A stretch of 64,000 nt of DNA, taken from assembly GCA_950295325.1 (NCBI GenBank), contig OX485808.1, forward strand, positions 37,592,527 through 37,656,526. The letters are read 5' to 3'. The notes beneath the pieces were generated by a model. That model saw only the letters and a program-made list of their open reading frames with translations. It was not told the DNA's origin and did no database searches. Source of the stretch: Polytrichum commune. Taxonomy: Eukaryota; Streptophyta; Polytrichopsida; Polytrichales; Polytrichaceae. Shown in pieces: positions 31,182 through 44,879 of the stretch (the first letter of the stretch is position 1; every line of letters starts with the position of its first letter). Position numbers and translations under genes: made by a program.

Positions 31182-31209
31182 AAAGTCTCCAAATACCGAA
31201 TATAGTGTT
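31182..31209 (-). repeat. Element B right terminal inverted repeat
   Basis: It ends CGAATATAGTGTT, identical over 13 bp to the ends of A and C, with two GAGAC-type boxes (GTCTC on plus) further in. The next bases are TGGG, so the target is not always CATG. Confidence 0.85.
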
Positions 31210-34200
31210 TGGGATTGCAAGTTGTCTCATCCAGTTAGCAATTCTGAATCACGAAGATTGTCACTTGAAGTGTCAGAATCGGAGTTGAGATGCAAAAGTT
31301 ATGAGTGATCGAAGTGAAGATTATTGATTTTTTAAAACCATCGCGTAGACGCAATCAGTTGTGTTGATTGTTGAACTTAGAATGGTGTCCTTATTTTGAG
31401 TGCATAGTCCAATCTCATCGTAACACGCACCCTTTTGGTGTCCGTTATTAACTACAAGCCTTGCCATATATCATTCAAATACAAGGATTTGCATAAGATT
31501 TGTGGGCACTCGCAACTCCATAGACAATTTTGATTTTTGGACTGCACTAGGAAATGTCTCGTTTGCTTTGCAAATGAAAATCACAAATATTGTTATTTCA
31601 AGTTTAAAAAAATAGAGTTGAAATGCAAAAGTTGCAAGACATCAAAGTGAAGTCCTTGGTTCTCTTTCTCTTTGAATGATCACATATATCCTTCTAATGA
31701 TGATGACTATTGAACTTATAGTGATGTCTAAGGTAAGTTGACCTAGTTCAGTTACTTATATGTATCGGACACCTATACATGAGTGATGTGTACTTAGATG
31801 AGGATACAAGAACAAATATTTTTGAGAAATGAGCCTAAACAAAGATTGCATTATGTATGCATAAACTAGGTCTCGGTGAGTGTTAGGAAACCAAACCGGC
31901 CATTGAGCTCATGTTGAAGGGTAAGGGTACCCAACTCAATTCTACACCGTCCCTAAAGGATGCCCCTTACCCAACCACCCAAATATATAAATAAATAATA
32001 ATTTGAATAATTGATACCTTTAAGGGTGTTAAGTACCCAACCCAAATTTATGCCCATCATTGAGGGGTACCCTTCATCCAGCTAATTTTGGTGGGCAATC
32101 ACATGAAGGGTAAATGTGGGTAAAGGGTGATGCAAAATGGTTTACAAATTACTATGTTTTGACACATGAGAAACCCATTATTAATCTTTAGAGTAACACA
32201 ACTTCTAACTACATAAGAAACTACTTTCGTACATTGCACCTTGGATACAACATACACATATAACATATTTCAAAAGAAACACAAAGTTCATATGAAAGGT
32301 CAATTTGGAGAACCTTCACATGGCTTCACACATCAATGTTGAAATACACAAATGCAAGCCTAAACAATGTCATCCCAATCTTGTAGTATTTATTTGATGT
32401 ATTCAAATGGCCATAACCTCTCCCTCCAGTCTTCATCAAATTGAACAAGAGATGAATCTATCTTTTAGCACGTCTCGTGACCTTTCCAATGAGACCCCAC
32501 CCAAGTCCAACCATGATAAAGTATACCACTAGGGATCGCATAGAAAATTGTCCTCACATTTCATAAGGACTCTTGTTTGAGGCAATAATATCAATTAAGA
32601 TTACAAACTATTAATCAAATGTGATTTCAATGTGATGATATATTATATTCATAAAAAAAAATCAATATTGATTATAAACCTAAAGAAACTTTAAAATGAA
32701 AGCATGACAACTGTTCAAAGGAGTGTTAAGGACTGTGAAAAAATAGTGACATGTGACACAAGTTTGGTACACCTCATTGTGGTTGGACCCACCCATCAAA
32801 ATCTATTGATATTTGTATGGGACACACTCGTTCCGTATTTGCTATAGAACCAAAAAGTTAAATTGAAGAAACATGATCAACTTGTAGCTCAATGTTGAGA
32901 TGCGTTGTCGGGTAGAGAGGGGTCCGCTTTGGGAAAGCATTGGGCTTTTGGCTGCAACTAGATTTGCTAGCCGGACCGACGAATCTTCTTGTCTTCAAAA
33001 GTCTTGGTCTTCAATTTCTTCAAAACTTCAACCTCTTTCCCGTTGGCCTATCCTGTTGCGGCTCTAAACGGGTAAGGGTAGGGTAATAAGAAAACACAGG
33101 CCTCGGACGGGTAAAACGGGACGTCAGAACACGAGCTAACGTCCGACAGATTGGCTCCTAAACTTTCAAACTCACGGTGACTAGCAATCGCGCCTCACCA
33201 ATGGGAACAACAGAATACAACCTTGTGGGTCATCAATCCCACTTCGTTGTCACAAACACAAATTGAGGTTTTTATGATTTCCCATAAAAAAACCCGCAAC
33301 AGTTTTACGATGCAAAGAAATTCAAGTACAGCTAGCCTCCAAATTTGGTTGGGAATCACAAAAAAATGACAACGGACCACAAACCACAACACACTTGAAT
33401 TTTCAAAATTCTTCAATCTTCAAATCTTCACGCCAAATTGATCGATTCAAATCTTTACAAAAAATCTATCAATAAGTGCTACTCCCTCAAATGATTGTTG
33501 CCAACAAAAGACTTGTCCGTCTTTTTGTGGTCGGTCGAAGTCTCAACCCTTCTATGCAAGAGCTAACAGACTTCCCTCCACTCAAACTAGCACAACTTTT
33601 GTTTTTGATAACTCTCATTCAAGCAAGTAATCACTCAAGAGAAAACAGTCTCATAAAACGCAACTCTTGCATATTTTATTTTCCGATTCTCATCAAATCC
33701 ACACAAAACATAACAATGACCTTTCCACAACAAAAAAACTCTTGTCTCCCCAACCTCTCTTCTCTTCAACCACACATGTGAGATAAGGCCAAAAATCCTC
33801 CTCTTATCCTCATCACATGGCTTCTAATTATCCATTGGTTTAAAAATAAACTAAGGATAAAAATAGAAGTAAGGCTAAAAGGGTAATAAGAGTAAACTAA
33901 AAGTCACTAAGAATAAACAAAAAGGTAATCTATTTCTACTCCCTATTACTTTCCTCCAAATCAAAGAATCGTAATGCAACACAAAATAAGTTCACATGTA
34001 AATAATGTACGCATTTACACTAGGACAACGCTTGTCAACCTCAAATTAACATTTAGTATATTATATAATCCACATTACACCCACAATGCATAATCACAAA
34101 AGGAAACCCACAATTCCAACTCACCAAATTTCGAAGGTGATGAGAGTGATTTGGCATATTGGAAATAAGAGGTAGAGATACTCTTAGTTTTGGAGATAGT

Positions 34201-34619
34201 AAAGCTTTAACAAAGCATGAATTCAATTTGGCTTGGATGGAAAAATACCTTCATGTGAATGGGTATTGAAACAAGAGAATCTAGGTCATAGGTAAGGATA
34301 CCCTTGATAAAGAAATTGTACCCATCCATGAACAAGTTTGGGTGAAGAAAAAAATTACAGGTTAGATTATCCAACGGAATTTGTCCTCTTCAAAGATTCC
34401 CGGATTAAGGCTTCCCTTTACCTATCACCGCCCTTTTGATATGGATACCCACCCAACATTGGTATTATTTACCACCGATAATATTTAGCATCGAAGGTCC
34501 ATGTCATCAATAATAATGTCTCTATTGGATTAAAAACAATGTGGATTTGAAAGACTTCCAACATAGGGGAGGGGGATGGAAAGGAGGCAGAAATATCACG
34601 AGGACATGACAATGTAACT
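31210..34619. other. AT-rich DNA without recognisable gene
   Basis: Only short random ORFs (at most about 100 codons) and no family motif. Two similar runs with GTAAGGGTACCCAAC-type words near 31920 and 32030 hint at old repeats. Confidence 0.5.
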
Positions 34620-35100
34620 AGAGTGGCACACTATTTGTCTTGTGTAGTGATGTATAATGCCATACTATAGGATTTGCCCATGATGAATCCTATTATACAT
34701 ATGCCCAAATCATTTACCATTCAATCAATACAATACTATAGCTAGATAGTTGGTCCAACACAAAATAATTTAAAAAAAGATGCCGAATTCTTTTGGAAAT
34801 AATAGGGACATTTTGCCAAATTTTCTATTATATACCTCACACAATTTTTGGAACAAAAATGGTCTCACTTTATACATTGTTTGTCTAGTGTGATGGTGTA
34901 TATCGTGGGCCATATTAAAGGGTTTCCCATGATCAATCCTATTCTACATATGCCCAAAGCATTTACCATATCATTGATATGATACTGTAGTTGGATAATT
35001 GGTACATCACCAAATGATTGTAGAATAGATTTTGGAAATAATAGATTTTTCCATAATTACTGCTATTTACCCTCACACAATTGCATAGTCAATTTTCCCT
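34620..35100. repeat. Imperfect tandem duplication of about 260 bp
   Basis: 34630-34860 and 34890-35095 share CATATGCCCAAA, CATTTACCAT, TTTTGGAAATAATAG and CTCACACAATT in the same order. Non-coding. Confidence 0.65.
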
Positions 35101-37733
35101 CTATACAAGCACATATAGTGATAATAATTTATTGTAGGATATTAAGTAAAGAAAGGGTCCACAATTTATTCTAAGTCATTCTTAGTTATTGCAAAGAATA
35201 TATTAGGTTACCAAGAAAATGCAAGATTATGTATTAAAAGTTTGGTCTATGCCCTTCATAATAGTTTGTGCTTATGATCATGTCCCAACTTCATTTCTCC
35301 CAAATGACAGGGTTTAAAGCCTTGAGTTTGTGGCCTCATGATTGGATTATGTTCATAATTGAATGATCATCCAAATTCAATGAATTTGGTGGAAAATTTA
35401 AGGAATTCAAAAGACATGCTTGCCAAGATTAAGTATTTTATTTTCAGCTCTAGTCAAAATTCTAGAGATTACATTCCCAATTCAACAGATAATTTAGACC
35501 TCAAGCACTTGGTAGGTCAACGTTTTTGCCAAAATGTACTGCCATTTGCACATTGAAGATGCAATCTCTGATGAGGGTACCCAAAGCTCAAACTATCAAA
35601 AAGATTCACCCGAACTTTGCCTAAACTAAAATCCTTGATGAAACTGTAGAGTATATGACTTTGTTGATATCACATTCCAGGTTGATAGATACCCTCGACC
35701 TCAAATAGTGTAATCCATTATTGATTGTTTACACAAATCTCAAAGATTAGGGGATTAGGTTGCTTATAATATTTTATATCTCTAGCTCTTATATTCTAAG
35801 TCTAGAATCTTGAGGAGGTTCCAAGACTGGGAGTCTTCAACTAAGCACCAAAATTAGGCGGTTCTTAACATATTTTTATGCCATGGCCTTGGCCTTTAAG
35901 ACTGGAGGTGTTAGTGTTCCCCTTGTCCCTTTCCTATTTTCCTAGTCCCACTCATGTTTGCCTTGTTCCAGTACTCGTGGCAACTTCTTGTCAAGTTCTT
36001 TTGGTTGTTCTCAAGGGAGAACTTCGTTTTCCCCCTTTCACTAAAGTCCTCATTCTTCTAGTGTCCTCCCTTTGCTCTGCAAGTCCTTCTATCGACTTCT
36101 TGATTGTATTACATCCCTTGTCATTCTCTTGATTATCCTCGTGTTGGTCATCTATGTGGTTGCTATTTTCTTTTCGTGAACCTGCTCTTGGTGTTTCTAC
36201 AAACTTTGACTACCTTGGTGATTGCAACATAAAGGGGTCTCCGATCATATGCTTGTGGACTCCACCTTGAAGCTCATGGTTGGTTTTGCCTTGAAAAGAA
36301 AAAGAAAAAAGAAAAAACCCCATCACGAATTTGTGAGTTTGATGGCAAAGACCACAAGGCGTGCTCTAATGACTTCTAGACTATAATTTTATTTAGCAAC
36401 AAGTGTGAATGCAAAGGTTTTTGCCATCAAGAAGAAACCACATGGCACATCTATTGGCTAAAACACCTCATTCGTGTGATAGGGAGCTCAATAAACCCTC
36501 CCAAGGAATAATTCCAAACTAGTTAAGGGAAAGTTATGTTTGAATAAGGGTATAGCCAAATGATAGGTGGTTTACATTAAAACATGTGAACTTAGCATCA
36601 GGTGGGAAGAGGCTATTATAGATGGTTAGGGAGAGAGCTAGAAGGCAAAAACAACTTTGTTTTCCTTAGGTAACTCTAGCTAAGTCCAGTGCTAACTCAA
36701 CATAGTAGGAGCTAGAGTACCCCCTAACCAACATTGTGGATAGAACTCTGACTTAGAATCATATATTTAGAGTTCAACTCTGGTGTTGCTCCACTAAAAT
36801 TAAGTGGTTTGAGACTTCAATGAGCATTTTAACTCTTATCATACATGGTTTATGTTGGAGGATCCTTGTATGTAACTAATTCATAAGTTGCTCTGGCATT
36901 GAGAATGTTGAGACTAGTAGACTTCTTTTTGGCAACGGCTATTTTTCATCCTTAAGTTGTCAACAAGCAAGTGCAACGGTGCCATCGAGTAAGTCATTGT
37001 TAAAATATGATTAATTATATGCAACTTTAAGTTAAGAAAATAACAATGCTTTGGCCATTCATAGTAGCAGTGTAAGAAGGATGCAAGATTGCTTTAAGAT
37101 AAACACCAACTTGGGCCAATTACAATGGTTGATCATGGATTTATCCATTCAACAAGATGATGTTAGCAACAACAAAAATTGGTGATCTCTGGTATTTGCT
37201 ACCATGATTAAAAAAAATACAATTTTTTTTAATAACGACCAAATCCTAAGGTTTTGGAATCACCAAAAATTGCCACGTGGGAACCCGCCCTTTGACATTA
37301 TGCCTTTGATGCCAGTGTCCAGTTGCAATTTGCCCACGAAACAACACCATCCATCGTTGTTGCTAACACATCGTCGCCCCATCCATCACCATCCATGAAG
37401 TTTGTCCCCTCACCCATCCGTGTCAACCTCGGCGCACAAAGTTAAAGCATCGTTGTGGTCATCCTCCATCCGAAATGCCCTCATCGCTACCCTGCAAACA
37501 TTTGCCCTATCATCATTGTCCACCCCCTCTGTGCTTGCTCTCAGCTAGCCTTGGGCCTCCATATCTAATAGATAGTGCCTTGCAATGATGGTGGAAACCT
37601 TGATGAGATGCATTTTCATGCATGATTGTTGTAAGTAGGATATCTTGGGTTTGTTACAATTTGTTGTCACTAATGGAGGTGGATTTGGATGCAAGGACTT
37701 TGAGTGTGGAGGCACGTTGGCAATGGTGGAGGC
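35101..37733. other. No gene recognised
   Basis: AT-rich sequence with short ORFs only. No repeat structure stands out by eye. Confidence 0.45.
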
Positions 37734-37739
37734 TTATTA

Positions 37740-38327
37740 GGGGCACTTTATATTAGGGCCCATTTCCAAACCCTAGGCATCAACCAATGAGAGTGCTTAG
37801 ATTGCCCAAATGGGCCCTAATATGGGCCCTAGGGCTTTATATTGAGAGTCGGCCCACTTCTCCTAAAGCTTGCGTGGCGGGTGACATGGCGGCGTTTTGG
37901 AGGGAAAAAAGTGGGCCGCATGCAAAAAAATGGGTCAAGGGTTTATGGAGACCCACTTCGCACCTACGGCCCACTTCACCCAACTTCCGTCATATAGTCA
38001 TTTGTGACTTTACGACTTTATGACTTTATGGTTTTATGACTCTATGACTTTATGACTTTAGTTCAAGCAAGGGCATAATTCATTTAAGACAAAGTGGGCC
38101 GTGGATTGGGCCTTACAATATAAAGTCCTTAGGCCCATTTGGAAGGTCCACTTTAAAGTAGAATTTCCAATTTGGGCCCTACAAGTGGGCCCATGGACTT
38201 TATATTGCAAGGCCCACTCAACGGCCCACTTTGTAAAGTAGGGCTAAAGTTAAGGCCCACTTCAAGTCCAAGTGGGCTCCCCTCCAAATGGGCCGGCCGC
38301 CAAATGGGCCCTAATATAAAGCCCCCC
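37740..38327. mobile_element. Tourist-like MITE or foldback element
   Basis: The ends GGGGCACTTTATATTAGGG (plus strand, left) and the reverse complement of the right end (GGGGGGCTTTATATTAGGG) match at 24 of 26 positions. A TTA lies on both sides (37737-37739 and 38328-38330), which fits the 3-bp TTA/TAA duplication of PIF/Harbinger-type MITEs. The interior is full of GGGCCCACTT-type words on both strands and does not code. Confidence 0.65.
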
Positions 38328-38330
38328 TTA

Positions 38331-40559
38331 CTTATGGCTACGAAAGGCATGAGAGTTTCAAAGTTCGAATCCAACATGTATGCGAGTGTTTATCTTCCTT
38401 TGTTTTTCTTTGAAGTTTGCAATGTGCATCTTGGGTTTTGGCAATTGGATTGTGAGTTAATTGTGTTTTTTGTAGTGGGATGGGTGATTTTTTTGCTCAC
38501 ATGTGACTGTTTTTGGCCTTGGCCACCTTTGTGTCCTTTGCCGCATCTCACCACCTTCCTGGCCTTTGCCTTCCACCTTCACCTTGGTCGCCTTCATCTT
38601 CGTCACCTTTGCCTTCGTTGCCTCACCGTCAAGGTTTTTGCCTTCACCTTCATCGTTATCACTATCACTTCACCGCTATTGAGGTCGCCTTCTACTCGGT
38701 AGACTTCCTCAACCTTAGAAAGGGCAACCCGCTACTAACCGGTGAACACAAATATGATAACTTCAGAGGATTAGGTTTGATGTCTTAATTCCTTTGTGCG
38801 TGATTTGTTTGAGTGATGGTATGTTCCAGGTATACTTTGAGCTCCTTTTAAATATTTTAAAGATCACATGTATATGTGTTTTATAGCTTAATTCGTGAAA
38901 CTTTAATATGGTCCCAAAATCTATCCTCTAGTTCTTGAAATCCTTATGAAATTATGTGCTCAAGTTTTGCAAGGTTATGTTTCCCTAAAATCCTAATGTC
39001 AGGGTTAAGAGTCCTTTAAAACAAAAGATGTTTGCAGTTGTTAATACCTCAAATTACACATAATGTTCAATATGAGTGTTTATGCCTAACTCCTAATTTG
39101 TAGGTACTCAGTCAATTGCTCAATTACTACTATTCTAGTCCCATATTTATTCACACTAGATTGTCTTAATTAATCATGACTCTTTCATGATTGATACCTT
39201 TATTCATTAATATCTACTTCCCTTAATAAGAATATAGTCATTTGTAAGGTGAAATCCCAAGTAAGAAGTCTTGAGTGGGGTGTGACGAGTGATTTGCCTA
39301 TTTGATAATAGGGGGGTGGATTCTTCAGACCACGTATAAATGTACATGAGTGTAGAAAGGGGTGTTATTTGAGGGATTAGTGTCCATAGTATACATTAGG
39401 TAAAGGTATTGTTCTTATCTAGTGTGTACATTTGTAAAAACTTATTAAGGATTTTGAAGGGTAAATGCACAAAAGGGGCATGTAAGGTTTTCAAATTACA
39501 TTGACAATAGATGTGCTAGTTTCATCCAATCTATAATTTCATTCATTGTTGTTATATTTGAATTGTCCCCAATGACTACCTTGTCCGCTCTTGTTAGGGT
39601 TTGTAGTTTGGTTCAAAGTTTCCCCAAATTAAAGGCATTTGGAGCGCTCGTTGGGTGCCTTGAGTTTTGCTCATTAGATTATAGCTTAGTTATTATGCTA
39701 TGGTCTTTGTTTGTTTGATGCAATTGGCGAGTTAATAAATGTTCAATAAATTTCTCATTGGAAAGTGAGATTATTATGTAATAAAGACTTCATTATTTCA
39801 TATTTATATTTCCTATATAAACTAGAGGCATTTATCACATTAAATTGAAATGGTTAGTATAAATATATGACTCCATTTTCTAGCCTACTATTAGTATGTA
39901 TGCATCCACTTCTTGCTATAAATTTCTTAAATTGGATTCTTATATATTCACTTTTCTTTCATAGTGACTCACGCATATCATTTAGGTTTCCAATGAAGAA
40001 TCCAATCACCAAAATCCGATGGCTTCATACAAGATTATCTTTCTTCCTTCTTTCACGTGATGATGTTTGCCATGCCGAATCAACCTCATATGCTTTTGAG
40101 TTTTGGTGATTCATATAATCATGTCTTTTTAATTCTATATGTGGGTTACCACATACCTTGGTAATTGATTATGACATTCGAACTTCATGACCTCGAATTT
40201 CAAGTAGATCCGATCATCAATGCTTGGATTCGGTACCTTCGTTTTGAGTCTTGTCTTGTGATTACTTAGTTAAACCAAGAAGCTTCTCTGTACATTAATT
40301 AATCAGTTTGATTTATTCTTCAAGAAATTCCCTCCTTGATATCAATCATGTTGATCAATAACTCTTCAAGTACCTTTCCAACTAATCTCTTTTTACACGC
40401 ACTATAGAGGTAATAAGTTTAAATTACCTTTTTAACTTTACTTTCCAAACTCTTGCATGGTCTTTAAATCCGAATTTCTGTCCGGTTTTCATGTGTCAAG
40501 TGCTTCACAAATACTTCACATCTATCTTCAAGTTTCTTGGGTGGCACAATTTCCAAAAT
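38331..40559. other. No gene recognised
   Basis: Contains a CTTCACCTTC-rich low-complexity patch near 38520-38680 and otherwise AT-rich unique-looking DNA. Confidence 0.45.
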
Positions 40560-40880
40560 TCCAAGTGTCTAAATTTTTGACATTCTTTATGTATCCAAAT
40601 TCTCACAGTTTGGAGTTAAATTGAATTCTCAAGTTCTTCCTTTTCTTCAATTCCTAAGTCAAAGTTTCAAGTATCTAAGTTCTTAAAATTTCTTCGATTC
40701 CTAGGTAAAGTTCCAAGTATCCAAGTCCTTCAAATTTTCTTCAATTTCTAAAAAGTTCCAAGTGTCCTAGTTCTTCAAATCTTTCAATTCTTATGTAAAG
40801 TTCTAAGTATCCAAGTTTTTCAAATTTTCTTTGGTTGTCTTTATTTCCTAAGTAAGAGTTTCAAGTACTCAACTCAAGGT
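40560..40880. repeat. Imperfect short tandem repeat, about 55-60 bp unit
   Basis: Repeated words are AAGTTCCAAGTATCCAAGT and TTCTTCAATTCCTAAG, five to six diverged copies. Non-coding. Confidence 0.6.
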
Positions 40881-42430
40881 AAGAATGTAACATTCCAAGG
40901 TAACAACTTCCAAGGTTACAATTTCAAGTTCCGAGTTTAATGAGAGTTACAGATGAAGGAGACACTTTTGTGTGATCTTGCAGGGCCAATGAAGTGGGTT
41001 AGGGCCCCCAAGTTCCCCCCTTTATATAGTCCTCAAAATTTGACCTAATTATCTTTAAATCCCAAAATAAATAAATATAGCTTTGTTATGTCTATACAAT
41101 CTAATTTTACTATCTATGATCTATCAATTTAGGATTAGAGCCTAAATGTTTCCTAATATATTTATCTTCCATTGACATGCGACGGTTAGGTCATTTCCTC
41201 TAACTATCTCTTAAGTCTAGGACTTCCTTTGATTTTGGTCTTTGGCATTAATTTCAAGGTTGGGGTCTTTAAGTCAGGGTCAAAGCCAGGGTCTTCGGTA
41301 CTTCTCCAAGGCTAGGTTCTTCAACCAGCAATTGTTCCCAAGTTCTCGTATGCCTCCCCTTATTTCTATGACGTTCCTTACATGTTCCCAAACACCACAT
41401 GGCAACCTCTTGGTGATGCTCCCAAACGCATTCCTTTGAGGGGGAACTTCTTCTTCCCCCTCCCACGGCTCTTTGTAACTCACTTCCTCCCATATCGCAA
41501 CTTTGTGCTTCTTCAACCATGCCAAACTCTTGTGTTATTGTTCTTCTCCTTGGCCTTGGTGCAAGGGGGGGGGGGGGGGGGGGGTCACTCCATTGTCAAG
41601 TTGAACACCACGTGCGACCAAAAAAAATCTTCTTTTGGTAAGTTGCATCACCAAAATGGGTCAAAATTTGATCAAATTGTTTTCATGAGTAGATATACAC
41701 AGTACCTATGACATAGTTAAAAGTGGTAACTAAATTTGATGATTTGTTTTTTTCATAAAACATACTGTTTCTAACTAGAATGACACATAATTGAACTAAA
41801 ACAATTACTAAAAATATATAAAGATGACTAAAAATATAAAAAATATAAAAAATATACTATCAATGGTTATGTATATGTAGAAAAAATATCATAAATTTCA
41901 AAATTATATATGGCATGTAATATAGGGGTAGCAAACTTTGTCCGCACATGGTGTCAACTTGACAATGAAGTGACCTCCCCGTGCCTTGGTGTTCTTCATT
42001 TGGTCACAATAGCAACCCCATCCATCCGCCGCCCTGTGAGCACCCATGGTTCATGGGCCATCTTCCACCCTAAACAACCAAGCTTCAAGCAAAGGGTGTT
42101 GTTATAACACCTAGGGGTGACATGTCCATTGCCACGTTGGTGGAGGTGGCTGCCAACAAATATGATGGTGCAAGTTTGCGGGATTCCTCCTCTACCCCAA
42201 CACCTAAGCCCTATTCATCCCCGAGTACATATGCGGACATTTGTGGTTCTAACACCATTATTGATGCTTTGGAGATTGGTGGAAACACGGGGACTCATAT
42301 GGAATGAAACACCAAGCTCATTTCCTTGGTGCATGAGGTGCTTTCGTTTAAGCATAAAGTTGCAAAAAGAAGGTATGGATGTTTTTTCCCTTGCTTGTTT
42401 AATTTGTTTCACATGCTCGTATAATTTGTT
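40881..42430. other. No gene recognised; contains a 20-G run
   Basis: A homopolymer of 20 G is at 41565-41584. Short ORFs at 41242-41711 and 42117-42307 have no recognisable motif. Confidence 0.45.
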
Positions 42431-42439
42431 TCCTCATTT

Positions 42440-42740
42440 TGATCATCTTGGTGATCGTCTTGCAATCGTGATCATCATCTTGCTCTTGATATTGGTCTTC
42501 ATGATCATCTTGTTGTTTGTCTTGTTGATTATCTTGCTCTTGATGTTCGTCTTGGTCAACGTCTTGTTGTTCGTCTTGTTGATCGTGATCATTGTGTTCA
42601 TCGTCTTGCTCTTGGTGGCCGTCTTCATTTTGTTGTTGTTCTTGCTCCTTGTTCTTGCTCCGTGTTCATGTTCCTATTTGTCTTGTTGTTCGTCTTGGTC
42701 ATCATGTTGATGGTCGTCTTGTTGTTCGTTTCCGTGGTTG
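42440..42740. repeat. Low-complexity CTTGTTGTTCGTCTTG-type repeat
   Basis: Irregular repetition of TCTTGTTGTTCGTCTTGGTC-like words. The long hydrophobic ORF across it (Leu/Ile/Val only) is an artefact of the composition. Confidence 0.7.
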
Positions 42741-42780
42741 TTATGGTGGATTGATTTGGTATTGTGGGTGCCAGTTGTAT

Positions 42781-43384
42781 GAGACTTGGCAAACCAAGTA
42801 CCCTTGGTCCGAGCAAGGTCTAGAGGGTGATGGCTTCTATGAGAAGGTGAGATGTGTCATTTGCTTGAACTTCAATGGCAGGGATAAAATTCTTGATGCT
42901 AAAGATGAGAACTTAGGGTGATTACCCTAAATCCTAAACCCTAAACTCATGTTTACACAATTTGTGATTGGGAAAGAGTGCTCTTGTTTCTCACTTTGGC
43001 ATGTGTGACCAGGCTAGTGATGTTAAAAACATAACAAAGATGATCATTGGTGCTCTTGCTAATCAAGGTGGGATGACCCCAAAATTTAGGTATTCATACA
43101 TGGCATTTGAGATATATGGTGTTTTGGTCCTACAAAGGAAAAGGAGTGGTGTAACTAACAAGTTGCACGTCTCTCATTCGCCAAACATGCAAGGCATGCA
43201 TTGTGTGGCGCATCAAAGCATTTTTGCAGTGCAATGTTGATCGAACATGAAAATGGTGAGTAGGATAGAAACTCTCCTAGTTGCCATGCACATGTATTTC
43301 AGTAACTCTTCAGAAAATCATTTGGAGCTTCAAAAGCTTGCGAATAACTTGAGACAAGAGTTAGGAAAATACTTCAAAATATGA
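42781..43384 (+). pseudogene. Decayed hAT-like (zinc-finger/DUF4371-type) transposase fragment
   Basis: The first piece (42781-42921) reads WQTKYPWSEQGLEGDGFYEK and then VRCVICLNFNGRDKILDAK, the zinc-finger start known from plant hAT-like and DUF4371-type proteins. The second (42968-43240) ends in MHCVAHQSIFAVQC, a typical HC.AH block. In the same frame after a TGA come SRIETLLVAMHMYF and SSENHLELQKLANNL. Stops and at least one frame change show it is dead. The family is assigned from remembered motifs. Confidence 0.6.
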
Positions 43385-44879
43385 AATCCTATTAGTATGG
43401 ATCCTAGCCTACAAAGCAATATGCATGTTGAGCACAACACAAGAAAGGGAAGAAAAACAAAAAGAAGATTCCAGTACAAACAAGAATCTTGCATCGGATT
43501 GTTCGATCCAACTTGCACCACATCAAAAAAAAAATCAAAATACGAGATCACACTGCACCATATAAGTCAAATGATTGAAATGGATCGGGAAAATAGAGCA
43601 AAACAATCAGAATGTAGCAACAAAGAAACCACACATCCAAAATTTGGACAACGCTTTTCAACACTACGATAGAAGCAAATATTGCCACACTTGTGTGGTA
43701 CTTTTGGGCCACCCCCTTTCGAGGGAGCCTAAAAGTATCACACAAGCCCTTCGGTGAAGGTGGCCTGCATTTGCAGGCGCCCAAGCCGAACCCGGATGAT
43801 AGGTGTATAACGTGAGTAGTTAGATTTTTAAGGGAGATTAAATATGCGTCGTAGTACCTCCGGAGGTTGGGCCTTAGTTTTTTACTAGTGTGGCTTTAAA
43901 CTCCACTAACCAATTTCATATCTAGTTCTAACCTTAACCTACAACCTATTCTACGCGCAGACGCACCAGCCTTGAAACCAAGGCAATCCTAATTTGTGAA
44001 TTGGGATGGTTCTGATACACCCAACCGGGTGTGACTCATACCACCCTAACTCAACGAACGGAATAACGACAATTTGATGGACCATTCAATTCTTCCTATT
44101 TCTTTATTTAGTTCTATTTAGTTTTCTAAGCGGGGGAACTTGGCCTAAGTCCCACCCTTCACACAAATTCCTTCTTAATTACTTACTTTTGTTTGCACGT
44201 CCTAACTCACTACATTAACATATTAGGCATCACCCCTTACCTCGAGTCTCTTGCCAACAAGGGTTTACGATTTATTTTGTATGTTTTGATTGTTAAATGT
44301 GTTTACACTGGATAGACCACGAAATGCAACTCAATGGGACCAGGGTGACGGGCGACCTGTAGGTTCAACCTGTTGCGCAATCTTCATAAATTGGGGCCAT
44401 TACTCCCAATCTATGGGGCCAACAACATAATAGTGGATTCGCGGGTCATTAACCCCACCTTTCCACCAACAACATTCAGAGTGGTCGTGTCGGTGATTAA
44501 TCCGACTTACCACACACGAAACTTGCTAATAAATGAAGCTACTACCACAAAACATACCAAGGGCCCCGAAAACAATGGAATTGGGTACTCCCTTGGCGGT
44601 CAAGTGGTCAAGCCACTTGACCTTACGAGATAGGTGAGTGGGTTTAGAAATGCGTACCTTAGCCGTGCTCCCTCCAATCCTAAATGGAAGGCTTAAGGTT
44701 AGTTAATTTACCTCAATTTTCCTCGGTTGATTTGGGCTTGATGTAGGCCGAGCCGCTACCTCCTTCTTTGCTCCACTTTCCGAGCGTCGACCTTGCCTCC
44801 TTCTTTGTAACTAGTTTGGTAGTAAGCGTACCTTAGTTAACAATTAAAATATAAAGTGTTATTCTGCCCTGTAATTTAA
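43385..44879. other. No gene recognised
   Basis: A small hairpin (GGCCTGCATTTGCAGGC, 43762-43778) is the only structure seen. The rest looks like old non-coding repeat DNA. Confidence 0.4.

Larger units (their letters stand above)
17549..31209 (-). mobile_element. Element B, right part (older, related giant transposon)
   Basis: The gene order is the same as in A and C but the element is inverted: transposase on minus, gene 1 on plus, and a right terminus CGAATATAGTGTT ending at 31209. Protein similarity to A is clear but low. The dispersed palindrome is a different one (half-site TTTACGAACG, 2-bp spacer). B is inactive as it stands: its transposase is split by element A and has stops, and gene 1 has a deletion across exons 1 and 2. 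Confidence 0.88.

Noticed and set aside
42117-42710. 197-codon hydrophobic ORF resembling a membrane protein
   Set aside because: It runs through a CTTGTTGTT-type simple repeat that can only encode Leu/Val/Ile/Phe. No conserved motif.
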